Position numbers and translations under genes: made by a program | Notes under the pieces: generated by a model | What the model was told of the DNA's origin: nothing | Databases searched by the model: none | Seen by the model: the letters and a program-made list of their open reading frames with translations, nothing else | Assembly: GCA_938030095.1 (NCBI GenBank) | Contig: CALHGK010000005.1 | Location: 1 to 64,000 of the forward strand | DNA length: 64,000 nt | DNA from: an uncultured Candidatus Saccharibacteria bacterium | GTDB taxonomy: Bacteria; Patescibacteriota; Saccharimonadia; Saccharimonadales; Saccharimonadaceae | Direction of reading: 5' to 3' | Shown: positions 1-9,218 of the stretch, one piece after another | Layout: each line of letters opens with the position of its first letter | How positions within the stretch are numbered: the stretch's first letter is position 1

Positions 1-719
1 TTCGGCCGCATATTTACGCAGTCTATGGCATGGTGCGGCTAGCGGATGAAATTGTCGATACGTACCGTGGCGATGATGCGATGGCTCAGCTCGACAACTT
101 TGAAGCAGTGGTTTACCAGGCGTGCAAGCAGGGCTATTCGACCAATCCAATCGTTCATGCTTTTGCTCTCACGGCCCAAAAGTACGGTATCGAGCGAGAG
201 CTAATTTCCCCATTTTTTGCGAGTATGCGGATGGATATTACGGCCATGGAATATGATGAAGCGGCATACCGACGCTATATTTACGGCTCGGCGGAAGTGG
301 TGGGGTTGATGTGTCTCAAGGTGTTCGTTGAAGGCGATGCGGCTCAGTATGAACAGCTGCGTGATGGTGCCAGCCATTTGGGTGCGGCCTACCAAAAAGT
401 GAATTTTTTGCGTGATATGAAGGCAGATCACGAAGTTTTGGGGCGGGTGTATTTTCCGGGCGTTGATTACCCGTCGTTTAGTGATGCCAGCAAGCGGACC
501 ATCGAAGCGGATATTGCGGCAGATTTTGCCGTAGCCAAGGCGAGTGTGCAGCAACTTCCGTCAACTGCCCGCCGAGCAGTGCATACCAGTGTAATATATT
601 ATGAAGCACTGTTTCAGCGGCTGCAGAATGCATCAGCTGCCGATCTTAAGGCGCGGCGCATTCGGGTGCCGAACAGTGTGAAGTCTGTACTATTCGCGCG
701 AGGAGCGGTGGGATTATGA
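1..719 (+). CDS. crtB: Phytoene synthase (CrtB-like), 5' end cut by the window edge
   Basis: Joins two geranylgeranyl diphosphate molecules head to head to give phytoene, the first committed step of carotenoid synthesis. The frame is open from base 3, so the N-terminus lies outside the window; the first visible residues read RPHIYAVYGMVRLADEIVDTY. Both aspartate-rich substrate/Mg motifs of the squalene/phytoene synthase family are visible: ADEIVD near the visible start and FLRDMKADHE about 110 residues later. The stop overlaps the crtI start as ATGA, so translation is probably coupled. The neighbours (desaturase, two cyclase subunits, UbiA elongase) favour phytoene over squalene synthase. No prenyl-diphosphate synthase is visible; it may lie just upstream. 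Confidence 0.88.
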   Translation, partial: RPHIYAVYGMVRLADEIVDTYRGDDAMAQLDNFEAVVYQACKQGYSTNPIVHAFALTAQKYGIERELISPFFASMRMDITAMEYDEAAYRRYIYGSAEVVGLMCLKVFVEGDAAQYEQLRDGASHLGAAYQKVNFLRDMKADHEVLGRVYFPGVDYPSFSDASKRTIEADIAADFAVAKASVQQLPSTARRAVHTSVIYYEALFQRLQNASAADLKARRIRVPNSVKSVLFARGAVGL

Positions 720-2230
720 AAAAGAAAGCGGTGATTATCGGCGCGGGATATGGCGGGTTGGCACTGGCAAATTTGCTGGCGAAAGCGGGACACGAGGTGG
801 CGATATACGAAAAAAATCCGTCAGCCGGTGGGCGGATTCAGGTGGTCAAGCAAAACGGATTTACCTTCGATCTTGGCCCGTCATGGTATTTGATGCCAGA
901 GATTTTTGAGCAGTATTATCAATTGTTTGGTCGATCAGCCAAAACAGAGCTCGACTTGGTGCGATTTTCGCCAGGCTACAAAGTGTGGAGCGAAGGCTAT
1001 GAGCCACTGATCATTCAGGGTGATGTTGATAAAGACATGACAACCTTTGAAGCCATTGAGCCTGGTGCGGGTAAAAAATTGCAACGCTATGTGGCGCGCA
1101 GCAGCCAGGTATATGAGGTAGCGGTGAAGCACGCGCTATATAACAATTTCACGCAGTTTAGTGATGTATTGCAGTGGCCGCTCCTGCGCCAGCTACCAAC
1201 CATGTTGCCACTGGTGTGGCGAACACTGGACGCGCATGTTAGCCGCCGGTTTCGGAATCTTCGGCTCAAACAATTGCTGGAATATCATATGGTATTTTTA
1301 GGTTCCAGCCCGTTTCAAGCCCCGGCCGTCTACAGTCTGATGAGTCATCTCGATTTTCGTAGCGGTGTGTATTATCCGCGGCGTGGCATGTTGGAATTGG
1401 TGAACAGCATGGAGCGGTTGGGAAGAAGTTTGGGTGCGGCATATCACTATAACTCACCGGTGAAGCAGATTGTGCTGGATAGTCATCAAGCCACGGGTAT
1501 TGAGCTAGTGAACGGCGAGCGCATCGCGGCAGACTTGGTGATTTCGGCGGCCGATATTCATCACACCGAAACCAAATTATTACCACCAGCTGCTCGAAGC
1601 TACTCCGAAAAGTATTGGCAAAAACGCCAGCCGGGGCCAGGCGCGCTGCTAGTCTCGCTAGGCATCAAAGGAAAACTGTCGAATTTACACCATCACAACC
1701 TCTACTTTGTGAAAAATTGGCGCGAAAACTTTGCGGCGATTTATGAAACTGGTACCGTGCCAGAGCATGCCTCACTCTACGTCTGCAACCCATCCAAAAC
1801 CCACCCTGAATTGGCGCCGATAGGGCATGAGAATTTGTTCGTGTTGCTGCCATTGCCAGCGGGCGTGACGCTGACGCCAGAACAAGAATTGGTTTGTACG
1901 GACAAGATTATCAAGATTCTTGGTGAGATGACCAGAGAGCCAGACTTACCCAAGCGCGTTGTCTCCCAGCTCATCTATGGTCCAGAGCAGTTTGGTGAGC
2001 AATTTAATGCCTGGCAATACAACGCTTTTGGTGGTGAATCGCACTTGCTTCGTCAGAGTGTCATGTTTCGCACGCGTAATCGCAGCAAAAAAGTACCGAA
2101 TCTGTATTATGTGGGTGCGGGAACATTGCCTGGGATTGGCCTACCGATGTGCCTGATTAGTGCGCAGCTGACCTATAAGCGCATCACAAGAAATCACCGC
2201 CACGGCCCTCTTGCTAAGGAGGATGTATGA
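716..2230 (+). CDS. crtI: Phytoene desaturase CrtI
   Basis: FAD-dependent desaturase converting phytoene to lycopene. The 504-residue protein has the N-terminal dinucleotide-binding motif GAGYGGLALANLLAKAGH, the second glycine-rich stretch AGGRIQ, and the C-terminal CrtI signature YYVGAGTLPGIGLPMCLISA; length is normal for the bacterial CrtI family. It overlaps crtB by four bases at its start and the first cyclase subunit by four bases at its end (ATGA), so the cluster is translationally coupled. Desaturation step number cannot be read from sequence, but lycopene is the expected product given the lycopene-acting genes that follow. Confidence 0.92.
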   Translation: MKKKAVIIGAGYGGLALANLLAKAGHEVAIYEKNPSAGGRIQVVKQNGFTFDLGPSWYLMPEIFEQYYQLFGRSAKTELDLVRFSPGYKVWSEGYEPLIIQGDVDKDMTTFEAIEPGAGKKLQRYVARSSQVYEVAVKHALYNNFTQFSDVLQWPLLRQLPTMLPLVWRTLDAHVSRRFRNLRLKQLLEYHMVFLGSSPFQAPAVYSLMSHLDFRSGVYYPRRGMLELVNSMERLGRSLGAAYHYNSPVKQIVLDSHQATGIELVNGERIAADLVISAADIHHTETKLLPPAARSYSEKYWQKRQPGPGALLVSLGIKGKLSNLHHHNLYFVKNWRENFAAIYETGTVPEHASLYVCNPSKTHPELAPIGHENLFVLLPLPAGVTLTPEQELVCTDKIIKILGEMTREPDLPKRVVSQLIYGPEQFGEQFNAWQYNAFGGESHLLRQSVMFRTRNRSKKVPNLYYVGAGTLPGIGLPMCLISAQLTYKRITRNHRHGPLAKEDV

Positions 2231-2541
2231 ACTGGCTGTATCTAGCGGGAATCATTTTTAGTTTTATAGGGATGGTGGTGCTGGATTCGCGGCACAGGCT
2301 GGCTTACTGGCATGATGCTCGCCGTGCAGTACTGACAGTGCTAATTACGACCAGCGTGTTCATTGTGTGGGATATTTGTGGCATCTCGCTCGGCATTTTT
2401 TATAGCGGCCATTCCCCGTACATGTCGGGCATTTATCTCTTCCCAGAGTTTCCACTAGAAGAACTACTCTTTCTGCTATTTTTGAGCTATTTTAGCCTGG
2501 TGGTTTACCGCGCGGGAGTGAAGCGATGGCAACATATATAG
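2227..2541 (+). CDS. Lycopene cyclase subunit, small membrane protein (CrtYc/CrtYe type)
   Basis: A 104-residue integral membrane protein of the heterodimeric lycopene cyclase family, in which two roughly 100-residue subunits together form beta or epsilon rings. It has about three hydrophobic segments and the conserved acidic motif FPLEELLFL before the last segment. It overlaps crtI by 4 bases and the next subunit by 16 bases. In C. glutamicum the equivalent pair (crtYe-crtYf) cyclises the C50 precursor, in Brevibacterium crtYc-crtYd makes beta-carotene; sequence alone does not separate these, but the following UbiA elongase points to the C50 version. Confidence 0.85.
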   Translation: MNWLYLAGIIFSFIGMVVLDSRHRLAYWHDARRAVLTVLITTSVFIVWDICGISLGIFYSGHSPYMSGIYLFPEFPLEELLFLLFLSYFSLVVYRAGVKRWQHI

Positions 2542-2813
2542 TGCTTAATATGCTTTTTTTGGCGTCAGCGCTGGGTCTACTGGCATGGCGGAGATTATTG
2601 GCATTTAGCCGTCCAGTGTGCCTGACGCTGGCGGTGCTGCTGGTGATGACGATTCTGTTTGACTCGCTACTGATTTACCTGGGCATGTTCACCTATCCTG
2701 CAGATAAAATCTTGGGTATACGCATAGGGCTAGTGCCCATTGAGGATTTGTTTTATTCACTATTGGCTGGCCTGGCTGTACCAGCGATTTGGGAGGGTTT
2801 GCATCGTGAATAA
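2526..2813 (+). CDS. Lycopene cyclase subunit, second half (CrtYd/CrtYf type)
   Basis: A 95-residue membrane protein, partner of the preceding gene. The family motif VPIEDLFYSLL is at residues 72-82, matching the FPLEELLFL motif of the other subunit, and the protein has three predicted membrane segments. The start at ATG 2526 lies inside the upstream gene; the stop overlaps the GTG start of the UbiA gene. Pairs of this kind act only as heterodimers in characterised Actinobacteria. Confidence 0.85.
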   Translation: MATYIVLNMLFLASALGLLAWRRLLAFSRPVCLTLAVLLVMTILFDSLLIYLGMFTYPADKILGIRIGLVPIEDLFYSLLAGLAVPAIWEGLHRE

Positions 2814-3666
2814 AACCATTAAGGTATTATTCATGACTTCACGACCGCTGTCTTGGGTAAACACGGCCTACCCGTTTGCGACGGGATATTTGGTTATGGG
2901 CGGGGTAATCGATGTGCGGCTTATTATTGGTACTTTGTTTTTTCTCATTCCGTACAATCTGCTGGTGTATGGTATTAATGACGTGTGTGACTACGAATCA
3001 GACATGCGCAATCCCCGCAAGGGCGGTGTCGAAGGCGCCGTGACGCCGCGGAGATATCACCGGTTGATTGTATGGTCGGCCATACTGTCATGTTTACCAT
3101 TCGTGGTGGCATTGGTGCTTCTGGGTAATTGGCAAAGTGCCTTGGTGTTAGCAGCTGTACTATTTTTTGTGGTGGCGTATAGTGCGAAGGGGCTGCGATT
3201 TAAGGAAGTGCCACTGCTGGATTCGGTGACCTCGAGTCTGCATTTTGTCGGTCCACTACTCTATGCCTATTTGTTGGTTGGCACGACGCAAGCGGGGTGG
3301 TTGGTGGCTGTCGCGTTTTTCTGCTGGGGTATGGCTAGTCAGGCGTTCGGTGCGGTGCAGGATATTGTGCCAGACCGCGAAGCCAAGATTCGCTCTATCG
3401 CCACAGTGTTTGGTGCGCGGTCGACCGTCTGGTTAGCGATACTGCTGTACGCGGCGGCGGTTGGGTTGGTAGTGTGCCTGGGTGTGGCGGCATGGCCAGT
3501 GGTAGTCGCAGGCGGCTTGTATATTATTAACCTGCTGCCGTTCGTGCGAATTCATGATAAAGATTCAGCGAATACACGGGCCGGCTGGCGCCGCTTCTTG
3601 TGGCTGAATTATGTTGCTGGCGCGGTGGTAACCGTGACGTTATTGATGAAGGTGTGGGGTGTGTGA
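2806..3666 (+). CDS. UbiA-family prenyltransferase, probable lycopene elongase (CrtEb-like)
   Basis: Membrane prenyltransferase expected to add C5 units to lycopene, giving C45/C50 carotenoids. The UbiA Mg-diphosphate motifs are present: NDVCDYESD after the second membrane segment and DIVPDREAK in the middle; seven or more hydrophobic helices follow the family pattern. I place the start at GTG 2806, which overlaps the cyclase stop; ATG 2833 is an alternative. A longer reading from 2740 would overlap the cyclase gene deeply and is unlikely. The UbiA superfamily also makes quinones and lipids; the carotenoid role is inferred from its place as the last gene of a crtB-crtI-crtY-crtY operon, exactly the actinobacterial C50 order. 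Confidence 0.75.
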   Translation: MNKTIKVLFMTSRPLSWVNTAYPFATGYLVMGGVIDVRLIIGTLFFLIPYNLLVYGINDVCDYESDMRNPRKGGVEGAVTPRRYHRLIVWSAILSCLPFVVALVLLGNWQSALVLAAVLFFVVAYSAKGLRFKEVPLLDSVTSSLHFVGPLLYAYLLVGTTQAGWLVAVAFFCWGMASQAFGAVQDIVPDREAKIRSIATVFGARSTVWLAILLYAAAVGLVVCLGVAAWPVVVAGGLYIINLLPFVRIHDKDSANTRAGWRRFLWLNYVAGAVVTVTLLMKVWGV

Positions 3667-4310
3667 TGAAAATGCAAGATCGCCGTCCTGATGATCGTCC
3701 CCGCGAGAAATTGGCGCGTTACGGTACGGCGCGGCTGAGCGACCTGGAGCTGTTGATGGCGATTATTGGTAGCGGTAATAAACAGGCAGATGTCGGTAAA
3801 ATTGCGCGCGAGGTGCTGAAAATTGTTCGTCAAAAAGGCGGCAATATTTCGTACGATGATCTACGCGGTGTGGTTGGTTTGGGTGAAGCAAAAATACCGG
3901 TGATTTTGGCAAGTTTGGAACTGGCGCGGCGGTACTTGCTGGACAGCGACCAGCCGATCATTGACAGCCCAGAAAAAGCGGTTGAGCTACTGGCCGACAT
4001 TCGCGACAAAAAGCAGGAATATTTTGTCTGCCTGACGCTGGATGGTGCGAATCGTTTGATCGCCAAGCGGGTAGTGACCATCGGCACGCTGACCTCCAGC
4101 CTGGTGCACCCGCGCGAGGTCTTCGCCGACGCCATCGCCGACCGCGCGGCCTCGATCATCGTGGCGCATAATCATCCGAGCGGGAGCTTAAGACCAAGCC
4201 AAGTCGATATAGCAACGACTGAACGCCTTAAGTATGCGGGTGAACTACTTGGCGTACAACTGGTTTATCACCTGTTAATTACCAAACAATCTTTCCGGAT
4301 TATCAACTAG
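3666..4310 (+). CDS. radC: RadC family JAB-domain protein
   Basis: 214 residues, with the RadC helix-hairpin-helix-like N-terminal half and a JAB/MPN metalloprotease-like C-terminal half carrying the metal-binding signature AHNHPSGSLRPSQVD; the upstream glutamate lies in the segment HPREVFADA. Start ATG 3666 overlaps the UbiA stop (TGATG). RadC was named for DNA repair but the biochemical role of the family is not established. It is common next to mobile or defence regions, and here it forms the boundary between the carotenoid operon and the defence island. Confidence 0.9.
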   Translation: MKMQDRRPDDRPREKLARYGTARLSDLELLMAIIGSGNKQADVGKIAREVLKIVRQKGGNISYDDLRGVVGLGEAKIPVILASLELARRYLLDSDQPIIDSPEKAVELLADIRDKKQEYFVCLTLDGANRLIAKRVVTIGTLTSSLVHPREVFADAIADRAASIIVAHNHPSGSLRPSQVDIATTERLKYAGELLGVQLVYHLLITKQSFRIIN

Positions 4311-4317
4311 AAAATGG

Positions 4318-4323
4318 TATAAT
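4318..4323 (+). promoter_or_regulatory. -10 box TATAAT of a leaderless promoter for the SNF2 gene
   Basis: A perfect TATAAT lies seven bases before ATG 4331, which puts the transcription start at or next to the start codon. No Shine-Dalgarno sequence is present and the -35 region is weak. Confidence 0.5.
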
Positions 4324-4330
4324 AACCTTG

Positions 4331-7141
4331 ATGATTACCTCTGATTATCAGGCAAAGTATATTGCCTATGAGCTTGAACGCGTCTATGCTAACGATGACG
4401 TTGCTAAGTTGTCGGGTCTAATGTTTGATGCTCAGATTATTCCGACACCACATCAAATTGACGCGGCATTGTTTGCATTAAACTCGTCAACGGCTCGCGG
4501 TATTATTCTGGCGGATGAAGTCGGTCTCGGTAAAACCATTGAGGCGGGCATCGTTATCATGCAATACTACTCCGAACGCAAACGAAAGATTCTGATCATT
4601 ACGCCATCAAGTTTGCGTCAGCAGTGGGCGCAGGAACTGCAAGAAAAGTTTAATTTACCGGCAACCGTTGTTGACGCTAAATGGATTAAGTCAAAAAGAA
4701 CCATTGAGAAAGACGGTATTTATATTTGCTCTTACGAATTTGCAAATCGTCACTCACTAAAACTTTCCAATGGCTGGAATTTGCTAGTTCTTGATGAAGC
4801 GCATAAGCTAAGGAATTTTTATAACAACCAAAAGGGTATCGCTAGTGCGGTCTCTGATATCGCCAAAGGTTCCGAAAAATCGCTGCTCCTCACAGCCACA
4901 CCTCTACAGAATAGACTCGAAGAATTATATGGACTAGTTTCAGTCGTCGATCCTAAATATTTTTATAAGCTTGATGTTTTTGCCAACGCTATATAAAGTC
5001 AAATCATCCGTTTGCGCTTGATGAACTCCGTTCGCGCATGAGTAAAATCGCCAAGCGTACTTTGCGTTCAGAAGCTAAGAAATATATTAAATACACTAAT
5101 CGCATTGCTAAAACTGTTTGTTTTGAACCGTCAGGCGATGAACGGAAGTTATATGAGCTAGTGGATAATTATCTACATCGTGACAAGCTGTATGCTTTTG
5201 CATCGTCTCAGCGTCACTTGTCGGCTTTGATTCTTCGCAAACGCCTCGGTTCATCTACGTTCGCAGTTGCGAGTACGCTCCGGAATATTGTACGGCGCAT
5301 GGAGGAGGAGTACGCTGCGGGTAAGGTTCGCGATAACCGCGGTGGCTTGATCGATGAGCTGGGTGACTTGAACGATGAAGAAATTGAGGCATTTGAGGAG
5401 ACTGGCGCTTACGATGACTATATAATCAAATCAGCCAAAGAGCGTGCCGAGTTCCAAGCTGAAATTGACGAACTAAAATCATACGCGGATTTTGCTGATT
5501 CTATCAAAGAAAACGTCAAGGCTGAAAAATTGGTCGAAGCGATCAATGTTGGTTTTAATGCACTGGAATCAAAAGCTGCTCGCAAAGCAATCATTTTTAC
5601 TGAATCAACCTTGACGCAAAACTACATCGCCAAAACGCTAAATAAGCAGGGCTATGATGGCAAGATTATCCTATTCAATGGGCAAAATAATTCGCCAGAA
5701 AGCACTGCAATTTATCGTCAGTGGTTGATAGATAATAAAGATTCTGATGTTATTACTGGTATAGAATCGGCCGATCGACGCAAGTCGTTAATTGATAGGT
5801 TTAAAGACGATGACATACAAATTATGATAGCAACCGAGGCAGCGAGTGAGGGTATTAACTTGCAATTTTGCTCCATGCTGATCAACTACGATCTACCGTG
5901 GAATCCGCAGCGTGTAGAGCAGCGCATCGGGCGCGTCCATCGTATGGGTCAGAAATATGATGTCGTTGTGGTGAATTTTAGCAATCAAGGTAATGTTGCT
6001 GAACAGCGAATTCTTGAACTGTTGACCGATAAATTTAGTTTATTTAAAAGCACGTTCGATGCTAGTAATGATGTGCTTGGTGTGATTGAAAGCGGACTCG
6101 ACTTTGAGAAGAAAATTAGCGATATCTTGAATACGTGCCGCACCGATGATGAGATTAGCCAACGGTTTGAAAAGTTACAAGAAGAATTTAAGATAGAAAT
6201 TGATACTGAGCAACAAGCGGCGCGTACGCGGATTTTTGAAGGGCTAGACCCTCATGTACAGGATCGTTTTCGTCGTTATGACGAACAAGCTGAAGAAGCT
6301 TTTACGCGATTCGAACGATTATTTATGGGTTTAACACGGTATATATTGCGCGACAAGGCGTCATTTGAAAACGAACATGTTTTTGATCTGAAAACTGCAC
6401 CAGAAAAATATATCGAATCTGGAACATATTTCTATAAAACCGAACGTTTGCCGCATGCCCGACAGTATAAATATGCTGATGATTTGGCTGAATATGTACG
6501 TCACAGTGCAAAGACTGCACAAACGCCCCCAGCAGAACTAATCTTTAATATTAGCCGGTCTGATCGAGTTGCTTCTGAGGTTAAAAAACTGATTGGCACG
6601 CAGGGTACAATGATTGTCGAGCAAGTAACCTTTCCGATGAAAATAGATTCGTCGGACATGAGTGAGAGTTACATTTTGGCATCAGCCCAGACAGACGACG
6701 GTGTGCTTCTTGATACGGAAACTTGCCGTAAGATACTTGATTTATGTGTTGTTGGCGTTAATTATAAGGAAGTTATCCCAGATGAAGTGTTGCAAAATCA
6801 CCTTACTCAGCAGATTACTGAACGCCAAGAAGAAGTCAAGGGCCGCAACACCGAAGCTTATCTCGACAAAAAAAGATCTGCTAGAGCGTCAATATAAAGA
6901 CAAAATTGTCGAATACGAAATGAAAGTCGATAAAATTGAAGCGAAGATCCGAGACCTGCAAAAACAAGAACGCCAGGCAGGCGATGCCGCTTCTCGTCTA
7001 AAAATTGCTAGCGAAGTTCAAGTTTTGCGTAAAAAAGTTCGTGCCCTCAACCGCGAGAAATACGACCTCGAGGACAGTATGGACGAGCAAATATCCGATA
7101 AAATAGCCCTAGCACAGCAAGCTTCTGAAGGTGAAATTTAG
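4331..7141 (+). pseudogene. SNF2/DEAD-like helicase, interrupted by two apparent frameshifts
   Basis: A large ATP-dependent DNA translocase, about 936 residues if both shifts are repaired. The first part (4331-4996) has Walker A ADEVGLGKT, the DEAH-type box VLDEAHK and motif III LLLTATPLQN. The second (from about 4975, first internal ATG 5038, to 6897) has the SF2 C-terminal domain with TEAASEGINLQF and RVEQRIGRVHRMGQ. The third (to 7141) is a charged coiled-coil tail. The first shift needs one extra base at the five-T run 4977-4981; the second needs one A fewer at the seven-A run 6868-6874 (DKKDLLERQYKDK results). Related helicases commonly sit beside type III mod/res genes. Either the gene is decaying, phase variable, or the homopolymer counts are sequencing errors. 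Confidence 0.8.
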
Positions 7142-7189
7142 CGTATGGAGCTATTTGCTATCCAATTTAACATATTGCAAAGGAAATAA

Positions 7190-9218
7190 ATGTACATATC
7201 AAACATATCAATCAAAAATTATCGTCTCATGAAAGATTTTCAATTAGATTTTTCGACAGATGAAGATAATTTTTTAGTACTTGTTGGTCGTAATAACACA
7301 GCTAAAACATCACTTCTTGATTTATTAGATGATGTCTTAAATAACGATATGAAGCAGGCTGGATTTGATGATATTTCTTTGGATGTTCGACAGAAAATTG
7401 TCGATGCTTTAGCGCCAAATTCTGAAATGAGCGAGGGTGATAGAATAAAACTGCTTAACGATGCTGCGATATCGCTTGAAGTGAAGATTGATTACTCTGA
7501 TGATAGTGGCGACATATCTAGATTGCCAATTCTTTCTCTCGACGGTGGGGGTTGCGTAATTATCAAAATTATAAAAAAGTTTAACGTTGATAAAATACCA
7601 GCACTTCGTCAAGAGTTGAAGAGTACCAAGGTAGAGGCAGTAGATTTTTTGTCCAAATTTTCAAGAGATTATATGGCTGTAGAGTGTGTAGCAACTCAGG
7701 GTGATAATACAAGAGAATATCAATCAGGAGATTTTGATCAAAAGTTTTTCGGGCTGCAGAATCTTATTAAACTTTATACGATATCAGCTAAACGCGGAGT
7801 GGCTAATGATATGCGAAAAGAAAGCGGTCAAGATACTTTATCTAAGTATGCCCAATCTTACGTAAAGGAGAAGGTTGATGGAGATGTTTTTAAGCAGCTA
7901 CAACAAAGCATTATCAAAACTGATGATCTTCTGACCCAGCAATATAACGGTAAAAATGGTGGCAGTGGAGTGTTTTCTACTGTCATTAAAGACATTAAAG
8001 AGTTTATTCATTTCAGTGCGATCAAATATTGCAATGAATTCTATTTTAGGTTATGGCAACTCCAAGGTGTATTACGGGGAGGGTAATAATCGTCTTCCTG
8101 AGACCCGAAGCGGGCTTGGATATATGAATATGTATGCAATTATTATTAAACTCAGAATGATAATTGATGAAATACAGCAGAATAACGCATCGGGTATGCC
8201 TGCACTCGAACATATTATCTATATTGAAGAGCCAGAAGCTCATACCCATCCGCAAATGCAATATGTTTTCGCTAATAATATCAAACAATTTATAACAGAT
8301 AATACAAAAGATATTCGTACAACTACATTTATTACAACACACTCACCTCATTTCGTATCCCAGTTTAAAAAGATTGACGATATGGTGCTTATGAAAAGAG
8401 ACAACGACAGTGTGAAGGCTGTCAAAGTTAGTCAAGCTTACCATGGTCAATTCTCTGAATATAAAAGTTTTATCAGGCAGTACTTGACCGTACATAGATC
8501 GGAATTATTTTTTGCTGACAAGCTAATTTTAGTTGAGGGTGATACTGAGCGTATTTTAATACCATATTTTATGGATTTACACGATAGAGATAAGGGAAAT
8601 AAGCGGAAATTGCTAAGCCAATACGTGTCAGTGGTTGATGTGGGTAACTACATGTATATCTTTGGCGATCTAATTAAACTACTTGGCATTAAAACATTAA
8701 TGATAACAGATATGGATTATGCTAAGAAAGGTGAATCAGGGCGATTCCAGGCATGTAGTAGCGATAAGGCAGATGATACTACCAATCCAACCCTAAAAAA
8801 GCTCTTGCCTAAAACTCAAGAATCCAACAAGAGTACTATAGATAGAATTAGAGATACGCAATATGATAGGTTAATTTTTTCGGTTAACGAGCACGGATAT
8901 ATCCTCAACGTAGATGGCAACATAAGACTTGCAACCCAAAAAGAAGAAAATGGTTATTGTGCTAGAACTTTTGAGGATTCTTTTGCATATTTGAACAAAA
9001 ATTGGATTATTGACCAATGTAATGATGAAAAATTTTTAAATAGTGTAAAAAAGAAGATTAGCAATTTAACTAATGTTAATTTTAAGTTCGGGAAGGACTA
9101 TATCAAATCAAAAGCAATGTTTGCTATTGATATTATTAATGAAAATGAAAAATCAGAACAAGAAATAAAAGTACCAGAATACATCATGGAAGGCTTAAAA
9201 TGGATCGCGAAGGAATAG
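7190..9218 (+). pseudogene. OLD-family ATPase/TOPRIM nuclease, GajA-like (Gabija), one apparent frameshift
   Basis: In Gabija systems GajA is a nucleotide-sensing nicking endonuclease. The N-terminal ABC-type ATPase has ISIKNYRLMKDFQLDF and Walker A VGRNNTAKTS, with signature-like GLGYMNMY and Walker B YIEEPEAHTHPQ. The C-terminal TOPRIM domain has LILVEGDTERIL and the ITDMD acidic pair. Reading passes from the frame ending at 8086 to the frame ending at 9218; the likely switch is around 8003-8013, joining KDIKEF to ISVRSNIAMNSILGYG. Repaired length is about 675 residues, longer than the usual GajA of roughly 580. It overlaps the UvrD-like gene by 19 bases, the classic gajA-gajB arrangement. 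A solitary class 2 OLD nuclease is the alternative. Confidence 0.75.

Noticed and set aside
2227..2813. One lycopene cyclase gene split by a frameshift
   Set aside because: Two separate half-size subunits with overlapping genes are the known heterodimeric form, each with its own acidic motif.
1..3666. Retinal/rhodopsin pathway
   Set aside because: No rhodopsin or carotenoid oxygenase gene is in the window, and the UbiA gene points to C50 carotenoids rather than retinal.
4977..4996. Programmed ribosomal frameshift in the SNF2 helicase
   Set aside because: There is no clear slippery heptamer plus stimulator, a second break exists in the same gene, and the neighbours are broken likewise; indel or sequencing error is simpler.
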